DNA of 64,000 nucleotides from Rhodobacteraceae bacterium Alg231-04 (GTDB lineage Bacteria > Pseudomonadota > Alphaproteobacteria > Rhodobacterales > Rhodobacteraceae), in NCBI GenBank assembly GCA_900143635.1, contig FREY01000001.1:28424-92423 (forward strand). The letters run 5' to 3'. Position numbers and translations under genes: made by a program. The notes beneath the pieces were generated by a model. That model saw only the letters and a program-made list of their open reading frames with translations. It was not told the origin of the DNA and did no database searches. This document shows positions 1 through 7,586 of this stretch, in pieces (position 1 is the first letter of the stretch; each line of letters starts with the position of its first letter).

Positions 1-254
1 GCTTCGTCCAGGGTTTCGGCGCGGTAGATGATCAGCCCGGTGCCTTCCATCAGAGCGCCGCTTGCATCAGACATCGGCCCGGCAAGGGCCAGTTTACCTG
101 CCGCTTCCAGTTCTCCCTGATAGGCGAGATGGGCAGCCAGATTCGCCTTCACGGCCTCTGGCGACCCGGCCGGTGTCGATTCCACAGCGTAGAGTTCGAG
201 CGCCAGCGCGCCGCGCTCTTCTGCCTGTGCCTTATACTCTTCCCATTTTGGCAT
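1..254 (-). CDS. YciI-like protein (3' end outside window)
   Basis: Reading leftward from the ATG at 254, the protein begins MPKWEEYKAQAEERGALALE and continues to the window edge with about 84 residues visible. The hydrophobic stretch LALAGPMSDASGALMEGTGL followed by IIYRAETLDEA resembles the YciI/DGPF ferredoxin-like fold, whose typical length is about 95 residues. A strong ribosome site (GGAGGAAG) precedes the ATG. It is divergent from the FAH-family gene at 341 and shares its promoter region, so it may serve the same catabolic unit. YciI relatives in such clusters can act on lactones or chlorinated ring-cleavage products; that role here is inference. The C-terminus is not visible. Confidence 0.7.
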   Translation of the reverse strand, partial: MPKWEEYKAQAEERGALALELYAVESTPAGSPEAVKANLAAHLAYQGELEAAGKLALAGPMSDASGALMEGTGLIIYRAETLDE

Positions 255-272
255 TTTCTTCCTCCATCATTA

Positions 273-293
273 AAATATCGATATTTCTTGACA
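273..293. promoter_or_regulatory. Candidate GntR operator and -35 box of the catabolic operon
   Basis: AAATATCGATATTT at 273-286 is a perfect 14-bp palindrome in the divergent gap between the YciI-like gene and the FAH-family gene. It is followed one base later by TTGACA (288-293), a consensus -35 hexamer for rightward transcription. No good -10 stands out at the expected spacing. Closely related sequences lie upstream of the GntR gene that ends the cluster, suggesting that it binds here. Binding is inference. Confidence 0.5.
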
Positions 294-340
294 CAAGAGC
301 AAATAATCGGTGAACATGCAAGAAATCTTAGGGGAAGACG

Positions 341-1189
341 ATGCGATTCATTGTTGGAGAAGCCGGGGGCGCAAAGGGCGTGTTCCTCGTAAACGGAAAC
401 CAAGCCAAGCTGCTGCCGGGCCAGAACGGCGACCTGTCGGCGTTGATTTCCGGCGCCGATGTGCCGGACTATGCAGCGGTTGAAGCCAGCGAAGTGGCCG
501 TCTCGGATATCCGTCCGGATCTGCCGGTGGCCAATCCCGGTAAGATCATCTGCCTTGGACTGAACTACATCGATCACATCAAAGAGGGTGGCTATGCGGT
601 TCCGGAATATCCGGCTCTGTTCATGCGATCGCTGAACTCGCTGATGCCGGCCGGTGCGCCGATGGTGCGGCCCAATTGCTCGCACAAGCTGGACTACGAG
701 GTCGAGCTGATGCTGATCGTCGGCAAGGGCGGTCGCCATATTGCCGAGGAAGATGCGCTGGATCACGTCTTTGGCTATACAGTGTTCAATGATGGTTCGG
801 TACGCGACTACCAGCGCAAGACCCACCAGTGGACACCTGGCAAGAATTTTGATTCCACCGGTGCGGTTGGCCCGGTTGTGGTCACACCAGATGAACTGCC
901 CGAGGGCGCAAGCGGTCTTAAAATCGAAAGCCGCGTCGGCAGCGAGATCCTGCAGAGCGCGACCACCTCGGATATGATGTGGCCGGTGGCCAAGACCATC
1001 GCCACCATCTCGGAATATACCACGCTGGAACCCGGTGACCTGATCGCCATGGGCACACCACCGGGCGTAGGCCACGCCAAGACGCCGCCGCGCTGGCTGA
1101 AGCCAGGCGAAGTCATTGAGGTCGAGGTCGAAGGCATCGGAATCTGCGCCAGCCCCATCGTGGACGAAGACGCAGCGGGAGCGGCATAA
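341..1189 (+). CDS. Fumarylacetoacetate hydrolase family protein
   Basis: 282 residues, the usual length for single-domain FAH-family enzymes. The N-terminal ~70 residues form the small cap; the catalytic fold begins near KIICLGLNYIDHIKEGG. DYEVELMLIVGKGG carries the acidic metal ligands, and MGTPPGVGHAKTPP with a C-terminal hot-dog-like strand is typical. The family cleaves or hydrates beta-diketo acids (fumarylpyruvate, acylpyruvates, 2-oxo-hept-3-ene-dioate) with Mg2+; the exact substrate cannot be read here. The start has a GGGGAAG ribosome site. The stop overlaps the next ATG by one base (TAATG), so translation is coupled. It is the first gene of a rightward unit that also encodes a ring-cleaving dioxygenase and TRAP uptake. 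Confidence 0.88.
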   Translation: MRFIVGEAGGAKGVFLVNGNQAKLLPGQNGDLSALISGADVPDYAAVEASEVAVSDIRPDLPVANPGKIICLGLNYIDHIKEGGYAVPEYPALFMRSLNSLMPAGAPMVRPNCSHKLDYEVELMLIVGKGGRHIAEEDALDHVFGYTVFNDGSVRDYQRKTHQWTPGKNFDSTGAVGPVVVTPDELPEGASGLKIESRVGSEILQSATTSDMMWPVAKTIATISEYTTLEPGDLIAMGTPPGVGHAKTPPRWLKPGEVIEVEVEGIGICASPIVDEDAAGAA

Positions 1190-1854
1190 TGGCTGCACCC
1201 GTCGGAAAAGAGCTGGAGAAGCTGCGCGCCGAGGCGCAGGGCGAAGTGCGCGACGTGCGCGAAAAGCTGGCCACTCTGGATGATGCGGCGATTGACGTGA
1301 TCCTGACCGGTGCGCGTTCTCATTATGCCTGGCAGGATAAGCCGGTTCCCGAGGCGCTGCTGCATCGTCTGTATGACATCACCGCCTCTGGCCCCACCAG
1401 CATGAACACCTGCCCGGCGCGGTTCATCTTTGTGACCTCGCCTGAGGGCAAGGCGCGGCTGGCGAAATCGCTGAAGGCCAAGAATATCGACAAGATGATG
1501 GATGCGCCGGTCACCGCGATCATCGCCCATGATCTGGACTTCTGGACCGAGCTGCCCTTCCTCTTCCCACATGAGGACCGCCGCCCGCATTTTGAAGGCA
1601 AACCGGAACATGCCGCGATTACGGCCTTCCGCAATGGCACATTGCAGGGCGGGTATTTCATGCTCGCGGCCCGCGCTCTGGGCTTGGATGTCGGGGCTAT
1701 GTCCGGGTTTTCAAACGAGATTGTCGATCAGGAGTTCTTTGCCGGAACCAGCTTGCGGTCTAACTTCCTGTGCAACCTTGGCTACGCCGATGAAACCGCA
1801 TTGTTCCAGAAACTGCCGCGGTTCCCCTTCGACAAAGCCTGTTCATTCTTGTGA
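1189..1854 (+). CDS. Nitroreductase family protein (RutE/malonic semialdehyde reductase-like)
   Basis: 221 residues with the flavin-dependent nitroreductase pattern: an early ILTGARSHYAWQDKPVPEAL segment supplies FMN-phosphate contacts, ITASGPTSMNTCPARFIFVT follows, and the C-terminal half has GYFMLAARALGLDVGAMSGF and LCNLGY. The spacing and the phrase ASGPTSMNTCPARF resemble the RutE/HadB subgroup rather than NfsB. These enzymes use FMN and NAD(P)H to reduce enals, semialdehydes or nitro groups. The gene overlaps the FAH-family gene by one base. In this context it may reduce a product of aromatic-ring breakdown; there is no rut operon around it, so the pyrimidine role is unlikely. Confidence 0.83.
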   Translation: MAAPVGKELEKLRAEAQGEVRDVREKLATLDDAAIDVILTGARSHYAWQDKPVPEALLHRLYDITASGPTSMNTCPARFIFVTSPEGKARLAKSLKAKNIDKMMDAPVTAIIAHDLDFWTELPFLFPHEDRRPHFEGKPEHAAITAFRNGTLQGGYFMLAARALGLDVGAMSGFSNEIVDQEFFAGTSLRSNFLCNLGYADETALFQKLPRFPFDKACSFL

Positions 1855-1865
1855 GGATCTGACCC

Positions 1866-2318
1866 ATGGCCATTCGCCAGAAATCTGTTGTGAAAATCCG
1901 GATGTCTGCTGCGGCCAGCAGCCACAGCCGTTGTGATGTCACGACCCGCGATGTGAGCCTGATCATCGACGAGCCGGAAGAACGCGGCGGCACCAACATG
2001 GGGTTCTCCCCGACCGAGACCGCCTTTGCTGCGCTCTGCGGCTGCACCAATACCATTGGCCACAAATGCGCGGCCAAACTGGGTATCGATATTGGCAATC
2101 TGGACTTCGAAATGGTGGTGGATTTCGACCGCCGCGGGGTTCTGCTGAAGGAAGAGGTCGAAGTGCCGTTCAAATCGATTGAACTGGACGTGACCGCAAA
2201 CGGAACAGCGACCGAGGAAGAGCTTCGGCTGGTCGCTGCTGAGACGGAAAAATACTGCGCTGTGTCCAAACTTTACCGGAACGCAGGCACCAGCGTGGAG
2301 GTCCGCTGGAAGACCTAG
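1866..2318 (+). CDS. OsmC/Ohr family protein
   Basis: 150 residues. The family shows two redox Cys, here in AALCGCTNTIGHKC (Cys58/Cys60) and in KYCAVSKLYRN (Cys131), the second matching the C-P/A-V-S-K signature. GTNMGFSPTETAFAALCGC is the typical N-terminal helix cap. OsmC/Ohr proteins reduce organic hydroperoxides, but many OsmC-like proteins in catabolic clusters have no proven activity. It starts 11 bp after the nitroreductase stop and lies in the same transcription unit. The ATG at 1866 fits the family length. Confidence 0.85.
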   Translation: MAIRQKSVVKIRMSAAASSHSRCDVTTRDVSLIIDEPEERGGTNMGFSPTETAFAALCGCTNTIGHKCAAKLGIDIGNLDFEMVVDFDRRGVLLKEEVEVPFKSIELDVTANGTATEEELRLVAAETEKYCAVSKLYRNAGTSVEVRWKT

Positions 2319-2353
2319 ACCCCATTAATAATAACCATCAACGGGAGGATAAG

Positions 2354-3427
2354 ATGGCTGTATTTTCAAGAGGAATGGCGCTGGGTGCGCTGATGGCCGG
2401 GCTGACGGCTATTCCGGCGCATGCAACCGAAACCATCAAGGCGGTTGTGATCGACGGCTATCCGGCGCGCGCGCTCTGGGTGAAGGAGTTCACCAACTTC
2501 TTCATTCCCGAGGTCGACAAAAAGCTGGCAGAGACCGGCAATTACCAGATGGACTGGCAGGAAAGCTATGGCGGCTCCATCGTCAAACCCAAGGGCGTTC
2601 TGGAAGGTGTGAAACTGGGTCTGGGCGACATCGGTATCGTCACCACGATCTTCCACTCCTCGAAACTGCCGAGCCAGGCGATCGCCGCGGTAACGCCTTT
2701 CGTATCCGTCGATGCCCGCGCCGTTGCGCAGGCTGTGGATGAGATCGCCAAGGAATACCCGGCCATGCAGGCGGAATTCGCCAAGCAGAACCAGGTCTAT
2801 CTGGCGACCGGCGTTGTTTTGGATACCTATCAGGTCTTCTCGACCACGCCGATCACCTCGCCTTCCGATATGGAAGGCGCCAAAGTGGCCGGTGCGGGCA
2901 TGAACCTGCGTTATCTTGAAGGCATCAATGGTGCCGCCGGCGTGCGTGGTGGTCTGACCGACTTCTACAACATGCTGCAGACCGGTCTGGTCGACAAAGC
3001 CATGCTCTGGCCTGAGGCTGCAAAGACCTTCAAGATTGCCGAGGTTGCCCCGCATATGCTGAGCGCAAACCTGGGCGCGGTGAACTCCAAGACCATCACT
3101 GTGAACGCAGACTACTGGAACAGCCTGCCGGACGAGGTGAAGACCGCACTGCAGGAGGTTGCCGTTCTGTACCGTGATCACGTGGCCGGTATCGCCATGG
3201 ACCGCGCTTCCGAAAGCCGTGACGCCTATGTGGCGGCTGGCGGCACCATCACCGAAGCCAGCGAGGCTGACCGCAAGGCCTGGGCCGAAGCCATGCCCAA
3301 TATTGCGGCGGAATGGGCAGCAACGCTGGAAGAAAAAGGCCACCCCGGCAATGAGATGCTCAAAGCCTATTTGGGCAAACTGGAAGCGGCCGGACACACT
3401 GGCGTACGCGACTGGACGATGAACTAA
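2354..3427 (+). CDS. TRAP transporter substrate-binding protein (DctP family)
   Basis: 357 residues with a Sec signal peptide (about 1-24, ending PAHA). The mature protein has the TRAP/DctP pattern: an early QESYGGSIVKPKGVLEGVKLG region, GLGDIGIVTTIFHSSKLP, and VAGAGMNLRYLEGINGAAGVRGGLTDFYNMLQTGLVDKAML, which corresponds to the substrate-binding cleft. It is a periplasmic receptor delivering a carboxylate-like solute to the permease pair encoded just downstream. The ribosome site GGGAGGATAAG lies next to the ATG. The ligand is unknown; its location next to an intradiol dioxygenase suggests an aromatic or ring-derived acid. Confidence 0.9.
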   Translation: MAVFSRGMALGALMAGLTAIPAHATETIKAVVIDGYPARALWVKEFTNFFIPEVDKKLAETGNYQMDWQESYGGSIVKPKGVLEGVKLGLGDIGIVTTIFHSSKLPSQAIAAVTPFVSVDARAVAQAVDEIAKEYPAMQAEFAKQNQVYLATGVVLDTYQVFSTTPITSPSDMEGAKVAGAGMNLRYLEGINGAAGVRGGLTDFYNMLQTGLVDKAMLWPEAAKTFKIAEVAPHMLSANLGAVNSKTITVNADYWNSLPDEVKTALQEVAVLYRDHVAGIAMDRASESRDAYVAAGGTITEASEADRKAWAEAMPNIAAEWAATLEEKGHPGNEMLKAYLGKLEAAGHTGVRDWTMN

Positions 3428-3461
3428 GACCACCACTCGAGCGGACGGAAGGGGCCAGGAC

Positions 3462-4022
3462 ATGATAATGTCTGCCATTAAAAAGACAGTCCTGGGCCTT
3501 TCCAATTTTGGAAATGGCCTCGCGATCGGAGCCAATGCCATCGGCACGCTGGTGGTTCTGGGGCTGGTTGCAATCGTGAACTACGACGTGGTGGCACGCG
3601 GCGTGTTCAACGCACCTTTTCTCGGCGCAGTCGAGGTGGTGCAGTTTTCCATGGTGCTGATCGTCTTTCTGCAGCTGCCGGATGTGGTGCGGGTAAACCG
3701 CCTGACACGCTCGGACGGCTTTCTGGTGGTGATCGGAACCAAATACCCGCGCGCCGCGGGCTTTCTGCGCCATCTGGTCGATACGGTATCGGCCATAATG
3801 ATGTCCCTGATCGCCGTGGCGATCTGGCCTGAGTTTGTCGAGATGTGGGAGACAAAAGACTACTTTGGCGTCCCCGGCGTGTTCACCGCCCCCTGGTGGC
3901 CGGTGAAGCTGGTGATCTGCCTGTCTGCCGCCCTCTGCACCCTGATTTTTGCCTGCAAAGTACTGCTGCCTGCCATCAAGCCTGCGCTTGTGCGGGTTCC
4001 CGAACATGAGGACAGTGAATGA
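3462..4022 (+). CDS. TRAP transporter small permease (DctQ family)
   Basis: 186 residues with four predicted membrane helices, at roughly 22-42, 58-78, 100-125 and 142-165. VNYDVVARGVFNAPFLGAVE followed by FSMVLIVFLQLPDVVRVN is the usual DctQ signature of the first two helices. It stabilises the large permease in the inner membrane. Its TGA overlaps the start of the DctM gene by four bases (ATGA), as is normal for co-translated TRAP subunits. Confidence 0.9.
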   Translation: MIMSAIKKTVLGLSNFGNGLAIGANAIGTLVVLGLVAIVNYDVVARGVFNAPFLGAVEVVQFSMVLIVFLQLPDVVRVNRLTRSDGFLVVIGTKYPRAAGFLRHLVDTVSAIMMSLIAVAIWPEFVEMWETKDYFGVPGVFTAPWWPVKLVICLSAALCTLIFACKVLLPAIKPALVRVPEHEDSE

Positions 4023-5326
4023 GCCCCGTTGAACTCGGCACCTGGTCAGTCGTCGCCATTGTGGTGCTGATCTACATGGGGGTCTATATCCCCATCGCCC
4101 TTGGCGTTGTGTCCTTTGTGACCATCTGGCTGATGCGCGACAACTTCGATCTTGCCATGAACCTGCTGAAAATCGCCGTCAGCGACAGTGTCATGGAATA
4201 TACCTTTGCCACCGTGCCCCTGTTCACCTTTATGGGGCTTATCGTCTCAAAGGCCGGGCTGGGCAGTGATGTCTACGAGGTGATGAGCACCGGTTTCCGC
4301 CGGGTCAAAGGCGGTATCGGCATGGCCACGGTTGGCGCCAATGCAGTGTTTGCCGCGGTGACGGGATCGTCGATTGCCTCGGCTTCGGTCTTCTCCAAAG
4401 TCTCGGTTCCGCAGATGCTGGCCTATGATTACAACCCGCGCTTTGCGGTGGGTGTAGTTGCCGGCTCTTCGGTTCTGGGCATGATCATTCCGCCCTCGGC
4501 GATGCTGATCATCTACAGCTTTGTGGCCGAACAATCGGTGGGCGAGATGTTCCTGGCCGGCGTGGTGCCGGGCTTGATGCTGGCCGTGGCCTATGTGGGT
4601 GCAATTTGGGCGATGGGCCGGTTCACTCCGAACTTCGTCGGCGGCCGCCCGGCCTCTGATTATGAAATGCTGCCCTGGCGCATCATTGCCTCCAAAACGG
4701 TTCCGACCGTCAGCCTGATCATGGTGGTTCTGGGCGGGATCTACACCGGCTGGCTCACCCCAGTCGAGGCAGGTGCCACAGGATCGCTGGTCGCCCTCAT
4801 CATTGCGCTGCTGCGCAAGTCGATGAGCCTGCGCACCTTCTGGGAGGCGCTGCTGGAAACTGGCCATATCACCGCGTCGATCCTGTTCCTGATCACTGCT
4901 GCCTCGATCTACAGCCGGATGCTGGGGCTTGCCGGCCTGCCGAACGAGCTGGGCGACATTCTGGCAGGCAGCAACGCGGATTTCTTCATGATCATGCTGC
5001 TCTACGTGATCCTGATGCTGTTCCTCGGCACGCTTCTGGATACCGCATCGATCATCCTGATCGTGGTGCCGTTGTTCCTGCCGCTGGTGGAACCGATGGG
5101 GCTCAGCCTTGTCTGGTTTGGCATCATCACTGTGGTTGGCGCTGAAATCGGCCTGCTGACGCCGCCGCTTGGGATCTCTTGTTTTGTCATCAAGGCGACG
5201 CTCAATGATGACCGGATTTCCCTGAAGGATGTGTTCCTTGGCGCGCTGCCCTTTGCCGGTGTCATGCTGATCGTCCTTATCCTGCTGATCCGTTACCCGG
5301 CTCTCAGCCTTGCAATTCTGAACTAG
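4019..5326 (+). CDS. TRAP transporter large permease (DctM family)
   Basis: 435 residues, the usual DctM length, almost entirely hydrophobic with about a dozen helices. Characteristic segments include VPLFTFMGLIVSKAGL, AAVTGSSIASASVFSKVSVPQM and VGVVAGSSVLGMIIPPSAML, with the matching second half ILIVVPLFLPLVEPMGLSL and VVGAEIGLLTPPLGISCFVI. It is the sodium-driven transport subunit. It is followed by the dioxygenase gene 9 bp downstream, with an AGGAGG ribosome site. Confidence 0.93.
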   Translation: MSPVELGTWSVVAIVVLIYMGVYIPIALGVVSFVTIWLMRDNFDLAMNLLKIAVSDSVMEYTFATVPLFTFMGLIVSKAGLGSDVYEVMSTGFRRVKGGIGMATVGANAVFAAVTGSSIASASVFSKVSVPQMLAYDYNPRFAVGVVAGSSVLGMIIPPSAMLIIYSFVAEQSVGEMFLAGVVPGLMLAVAYVGAIWAMGRFTPNFVGGRPASDYEMLPWRIIASKTVPTVSLIMVVLGGIYTGWLTPVEAGATGSLVALIIALLRKSMSLRTFWEALLETGHITASILFLITAASIYSRMLGLAGLPNELGDILAGSNADFFMIMLLYVILMLFLGTLLDTASIILIVVPLFLPLVEPMGLSLVWFGIITVVGAEIGLLTPPLGISCFVIKATLNDDRISLKDVFLGALPFAGVMLIVLILLIRYPALSLAILN

Positions 5327-5335
5327 GAGGCGCCC

Positions 5336-6202
5336 ATGCGCACCGTAACCAAAGACAATATCACCGATGTGTTTGCCGCCTACTTTGGCGAGGATACCGA
5401 CCCGCGCGTGAAGGAGGTGCTGCTGGCACTGACGCGACACATCCACGACTTCGCCCGCGAAACCAACCTGACCCATGATGAATGGCGCAAAGGGCTGGAG
5501 TTCCTGGAATGGGCCGGCCGTATCACCACACCGGAGCGCAATGAGTTTGTGCTGCTGTCGGATGTACTGGGCCTGTCCTCGCTGGTCGACATGCAGCATT
5601 CGGTCCCCGAAGCAACCAGCTCCTCGGTGCTGGGGCCGTTCCATGTCTCCAACCCGCCTGCACTTGAGATTGGGGGCGATATGAAACGCGATTTTGAAGG
5701 CGAGGTGCTGCTGGTTGAAGGCACAGTGCGTGACTTGGACGGCAAACCGATCCCCAATGCGCAGATCGACATTTGGCAGACGGCGCCCAACGGTATGTAT
5801 TCCAGTCAGGACCCAGATCAGGATATCCATTCCTTCCACGGGCTGATGACAGCGGATGAAAACGGTCGCTATGCATTCACCACGGTGCGCCCAGTCAGCT
5901 ATACCGTGCCGGATGATGGCCCGGTGGGCGACATCCTGCGCGCTGCCGGCCGCCACCCATGGCGTCCCTCGCATCTGCATTACATCGTCACCGCACCGGG
6001 ATTCCGGACACTGGTGACCGAGGTCTTCCCGGATGACGATCCTTATCTGGACGAAGACACGGTGTTTGGCGTGCGCGATGATCTGGTGATGACCTACGTC
6101 CAGCAACCCGCAGGCAGCTTCCCGGAAGGTTTCAAAGTCTCCGGCACAGTGGACGAGGCCTATTCCCGCGTTGATTTTGATCTGGTTCTAGCCCGCGCGT
6201 AA
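5336..6202 (+). CDS. Intradiol ring-cleavage dioxygenase (hydroxyquinol/catechol 1,2-dioxygenase type)
   Basis: 288 residues with the N-terminal helical dimerisation domain (about 1-100) of catechol/hydroxyquinol 1,2-dioxygenases and a C-terminal beta-sandwich. All four Fe(III) ligands are visible: Tyr155 in APNGMYSSQDP, Tyr189 in RPVSYTVP, and His213 and His215 in RPSHLHYIV. The substrate is a catechol-type diol, cleaved between the hydroxyls to a muconate or maleylacetate. The long N-terminal domain and DPDQDIHSFHG favour the hydroxyquinol group over protocatechuate, but no maleylacetate reductase is present in the window, so the pathway is incomplete here. It is the last gene of the operon and converges with the GntR gene, 10 bp between stops. 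Confidence 0.88.
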   Translation: MRTVTKDNITDVFAAYFGEDTDPRVKEVLLALTRHIHDFARETNLTHDEWRKGLEFLEWAGRITTPERNEFVLLSDVLGLSSLVDMQHSVPEATSSSVLGPFHVSNPPALEIGGDMKRDFEGEVLLVEGTVRDLDGKPIPNAQIDIWQTAPNGMYSSQDPDQDIHSFHGLMTADENGRYAFTTVRPVSYTVPDDGPVGDILRAAGRHPWRPSHLHYIVTAPGFRTLVTEVFPDDDPYLDEDTVFGVRDDLVMTYVQQPAGSFPEGFKVSGTVDEAYSRVDFDLVLARA

Positions 6203-6212
6203 CTCGCGCGGC

Positions 6213-6905
6213 TCAGTCGCCCTTGCCATCCAGCAGTCCGGACAGAAACGTTCCGGTCTGCTGGTAGTGGCTGATCAGCCGTTCCGACGCCAGATCGGTA
6301 TTGCCTTCGATTGCGGCTTCCATGATGGCGGTATGTTCGGCGCCGATATCGCGCGTCTGATAGCCCATCGCATTGCCCGCCAGATAGCGATAGCGGATGT
6401 TCAGATCATAGAGCTGGTTACAGAACCGCAGCAAAACCGGAGAGGCGCAATTGGCCAGAAGAGCCATGTGGAACTCCTTGTGCCGATCTTCAAACAGCTC
6501 GGTATTATCGCGCGGCTCGCGGATCATCCGGTGATGGGTCAGCACCAACTGCTCCTCCCAGGCCTGATCTGACCGGGCGATGCTTTCGCGCAGGGCCATA
6601 TCTTCGAGTGAGCAGCGCAGCCGTAGGATTTCTTCGAAATTTTCGCGGCTTACCTCTGGGGTGCGAAACCCGCGCTGGTCCAGCCGCTCGACCAACTGGT
6701 CCGAGGTCAGCAGGCTCAGCGCTTCGCGCACCGGAGAGGCGCCGGTGTCCAGACGTTTGCGCAGCGCGTCGATTTTGAGTTTTTCACCGGGGGCCAGGTC
6801 GCCGATCAGGATCATCCTGCGCAGCGCACGATAGGCCATCTGTGTCGCGGACGTTGGCGTCTCGCTACTGCCTGATGTGGCGCTTGTTTGTTCATCCCTG
6901 CTCAT
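6213..6905 (-). CDS. GntR family regulator (FadR/FCD subgroup)
   Basis: 230 residues from the ATG at 6905. Residues about 20-85 form the winged helix (MAYRALRRMILIGDLAPGEKL, LDTGASPVREALSLLTSDQLV, QRGFRTPEVS), and the C-terminal ~130 residues are an all-helical FCD ligand domain with metal/ligand-type residues in HKEFHMALL and HTAIMEAAIEGN. The frame stays open upstream to an ATG at 7025, but SRDEQTSATSGSSETPTSATQ is already a loose N-terminal tail, so 6905 is the better start. The ribosome site is weak. The gene converges on the dioxygenase operon, and matching operator-like palindromes lie upstream of both. It probably represses the operon until a pathway acid binds. Confidence 0.87.
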   Translation of the reverse strand: MSRDEQTSATSGSSETPTSATQMAYRALRRMILIGDLAPGEKLKIDALRKRLDTGASPVREALSLLTSDQLVERLDQRGFRTPEVSRENFEEILRLRCSLEDMALRESIARSDQAWEEQLVLTHHRMIREPRDNTELFEDRHKEFHMALLANCASPVLLRFCNQLYDLNIRYRYLAGNAMGYQTRDIGAEHTAIMEAAIEGNTDLASERLISHYQQTGTFLSGLLDGKGD

Positions 6906-7586
6906 GTTTGGAAAATATCGTTTTTTACGATCGACGTAAAGAATGCAAAGGCATTTCTTCAAACATCGATTTTCTTCCCGGCAAAATTGTCGCGCCACCA
7001 CCATCGACAGCTTCCCGATACTCACCTTGCGATTATTAGCCCTAACGAAGCAAAAGAGCGCCGCCTATACGCCCAGCTAGCGCCACCCGTGCCGTTGCCG
7101 CATTCGGCACTGTTAGCCTGCGCCCCAGCCAGAGGCACAGTATCACCAGCCCCTGGGCCGCCGCCCACACCGCCCGCAGGCAGGCAGGCAGGTCTGTTTG
7201 CAGGTCTCATCCATCCGTGCAAGCCGGCTCGCCAGTTTCAGCCAGAGTCAGATGCCCGTCGTGGCGGCAATGACAGGAACGGCAAGGAAGACGACACCGC
7301 CAGTGACATTCGGCCCCGGCAAATAGATCCCCCGACCACTGACAAAAGCAAGGCCGCTCGGATCAAAGGCCTGCTTGGGCTTGGGCCGCGAGGTGAAAAG
7401 CGGGTCCCAGAAAACAGCAGCAGTTTCGATAAAAGAGCGGCTGAAGACGCGAGAACTACGGCGGATTTCGGTCGCGATGCGGCCTGCGCCGGATGAATGT
7501 GTTGCCAAACGGGGCGCGGTGTATCAACCCTGACAAGGCTGGTGTTTCGGCGCCAGTTTGCCTCATCCAAGGACGGGAACAAACCA
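6906..7586. other. Long intergenic region (681 bp) without a convincing gene
   Basis: The first ~70 bp carry the GntR operator-like motifs. The rest contains a short tetranucleotide tract (GCAG/CAGG units, 7176-7192) and several overlapping ORFs with atypical, Pro/Arg/Ser-rich translations. The best of them is an 86-codon leftward ORF (7248-7508) ending in a hydrophobic segment, for which I see no family or ribosome site. It may be decayed coding DNA. The dehydrogenase promoter presumably lies in the last 100 bp. Confidence 0.4.
6913..6974 (-). promoter_or_regulatory. Candidate auto-operator pair of the GntR gene
   Basis: Two copies of the motif seen at 273-286 lie just upstream of the GntR start: AAATATCGTTTTTT at 6913-6926 and AAACATCGATTTTC at 6961-6974, 48 bp apart. 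The core AAAYATCG is identical apart from the Y position. This is the usual arrangement of an autoregulated GntR repressor. The match is by eye. Confidence 0.4.

Noticed and set aside
149..1198. Leftward 349-codon ORF overlapping the FAH-family gene
   Set aside because: Translation is His/Arg-rich and fully antisense to a well-matched enzyme; a shadow of high-G+C coding DNA.
4247..6106. Leftward 619-codon ORF across DctM and the dioxygenase
   Set aside because: Composition (His, Gln, Arg, Asp repeats) is that of antisense frames, and both sense genes have clear motifs.
7176..7192. CAGG tetranucleotide tract as a phase-variation site
   Set aside because: Only four units and not inside or just before a convincing gene.
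7248..7508. 86-codon leftward ORF ending in a hydrophobic segment
   Set aside because: No recognisable family, no ribosome site; retained only as a note on the intergenic region.
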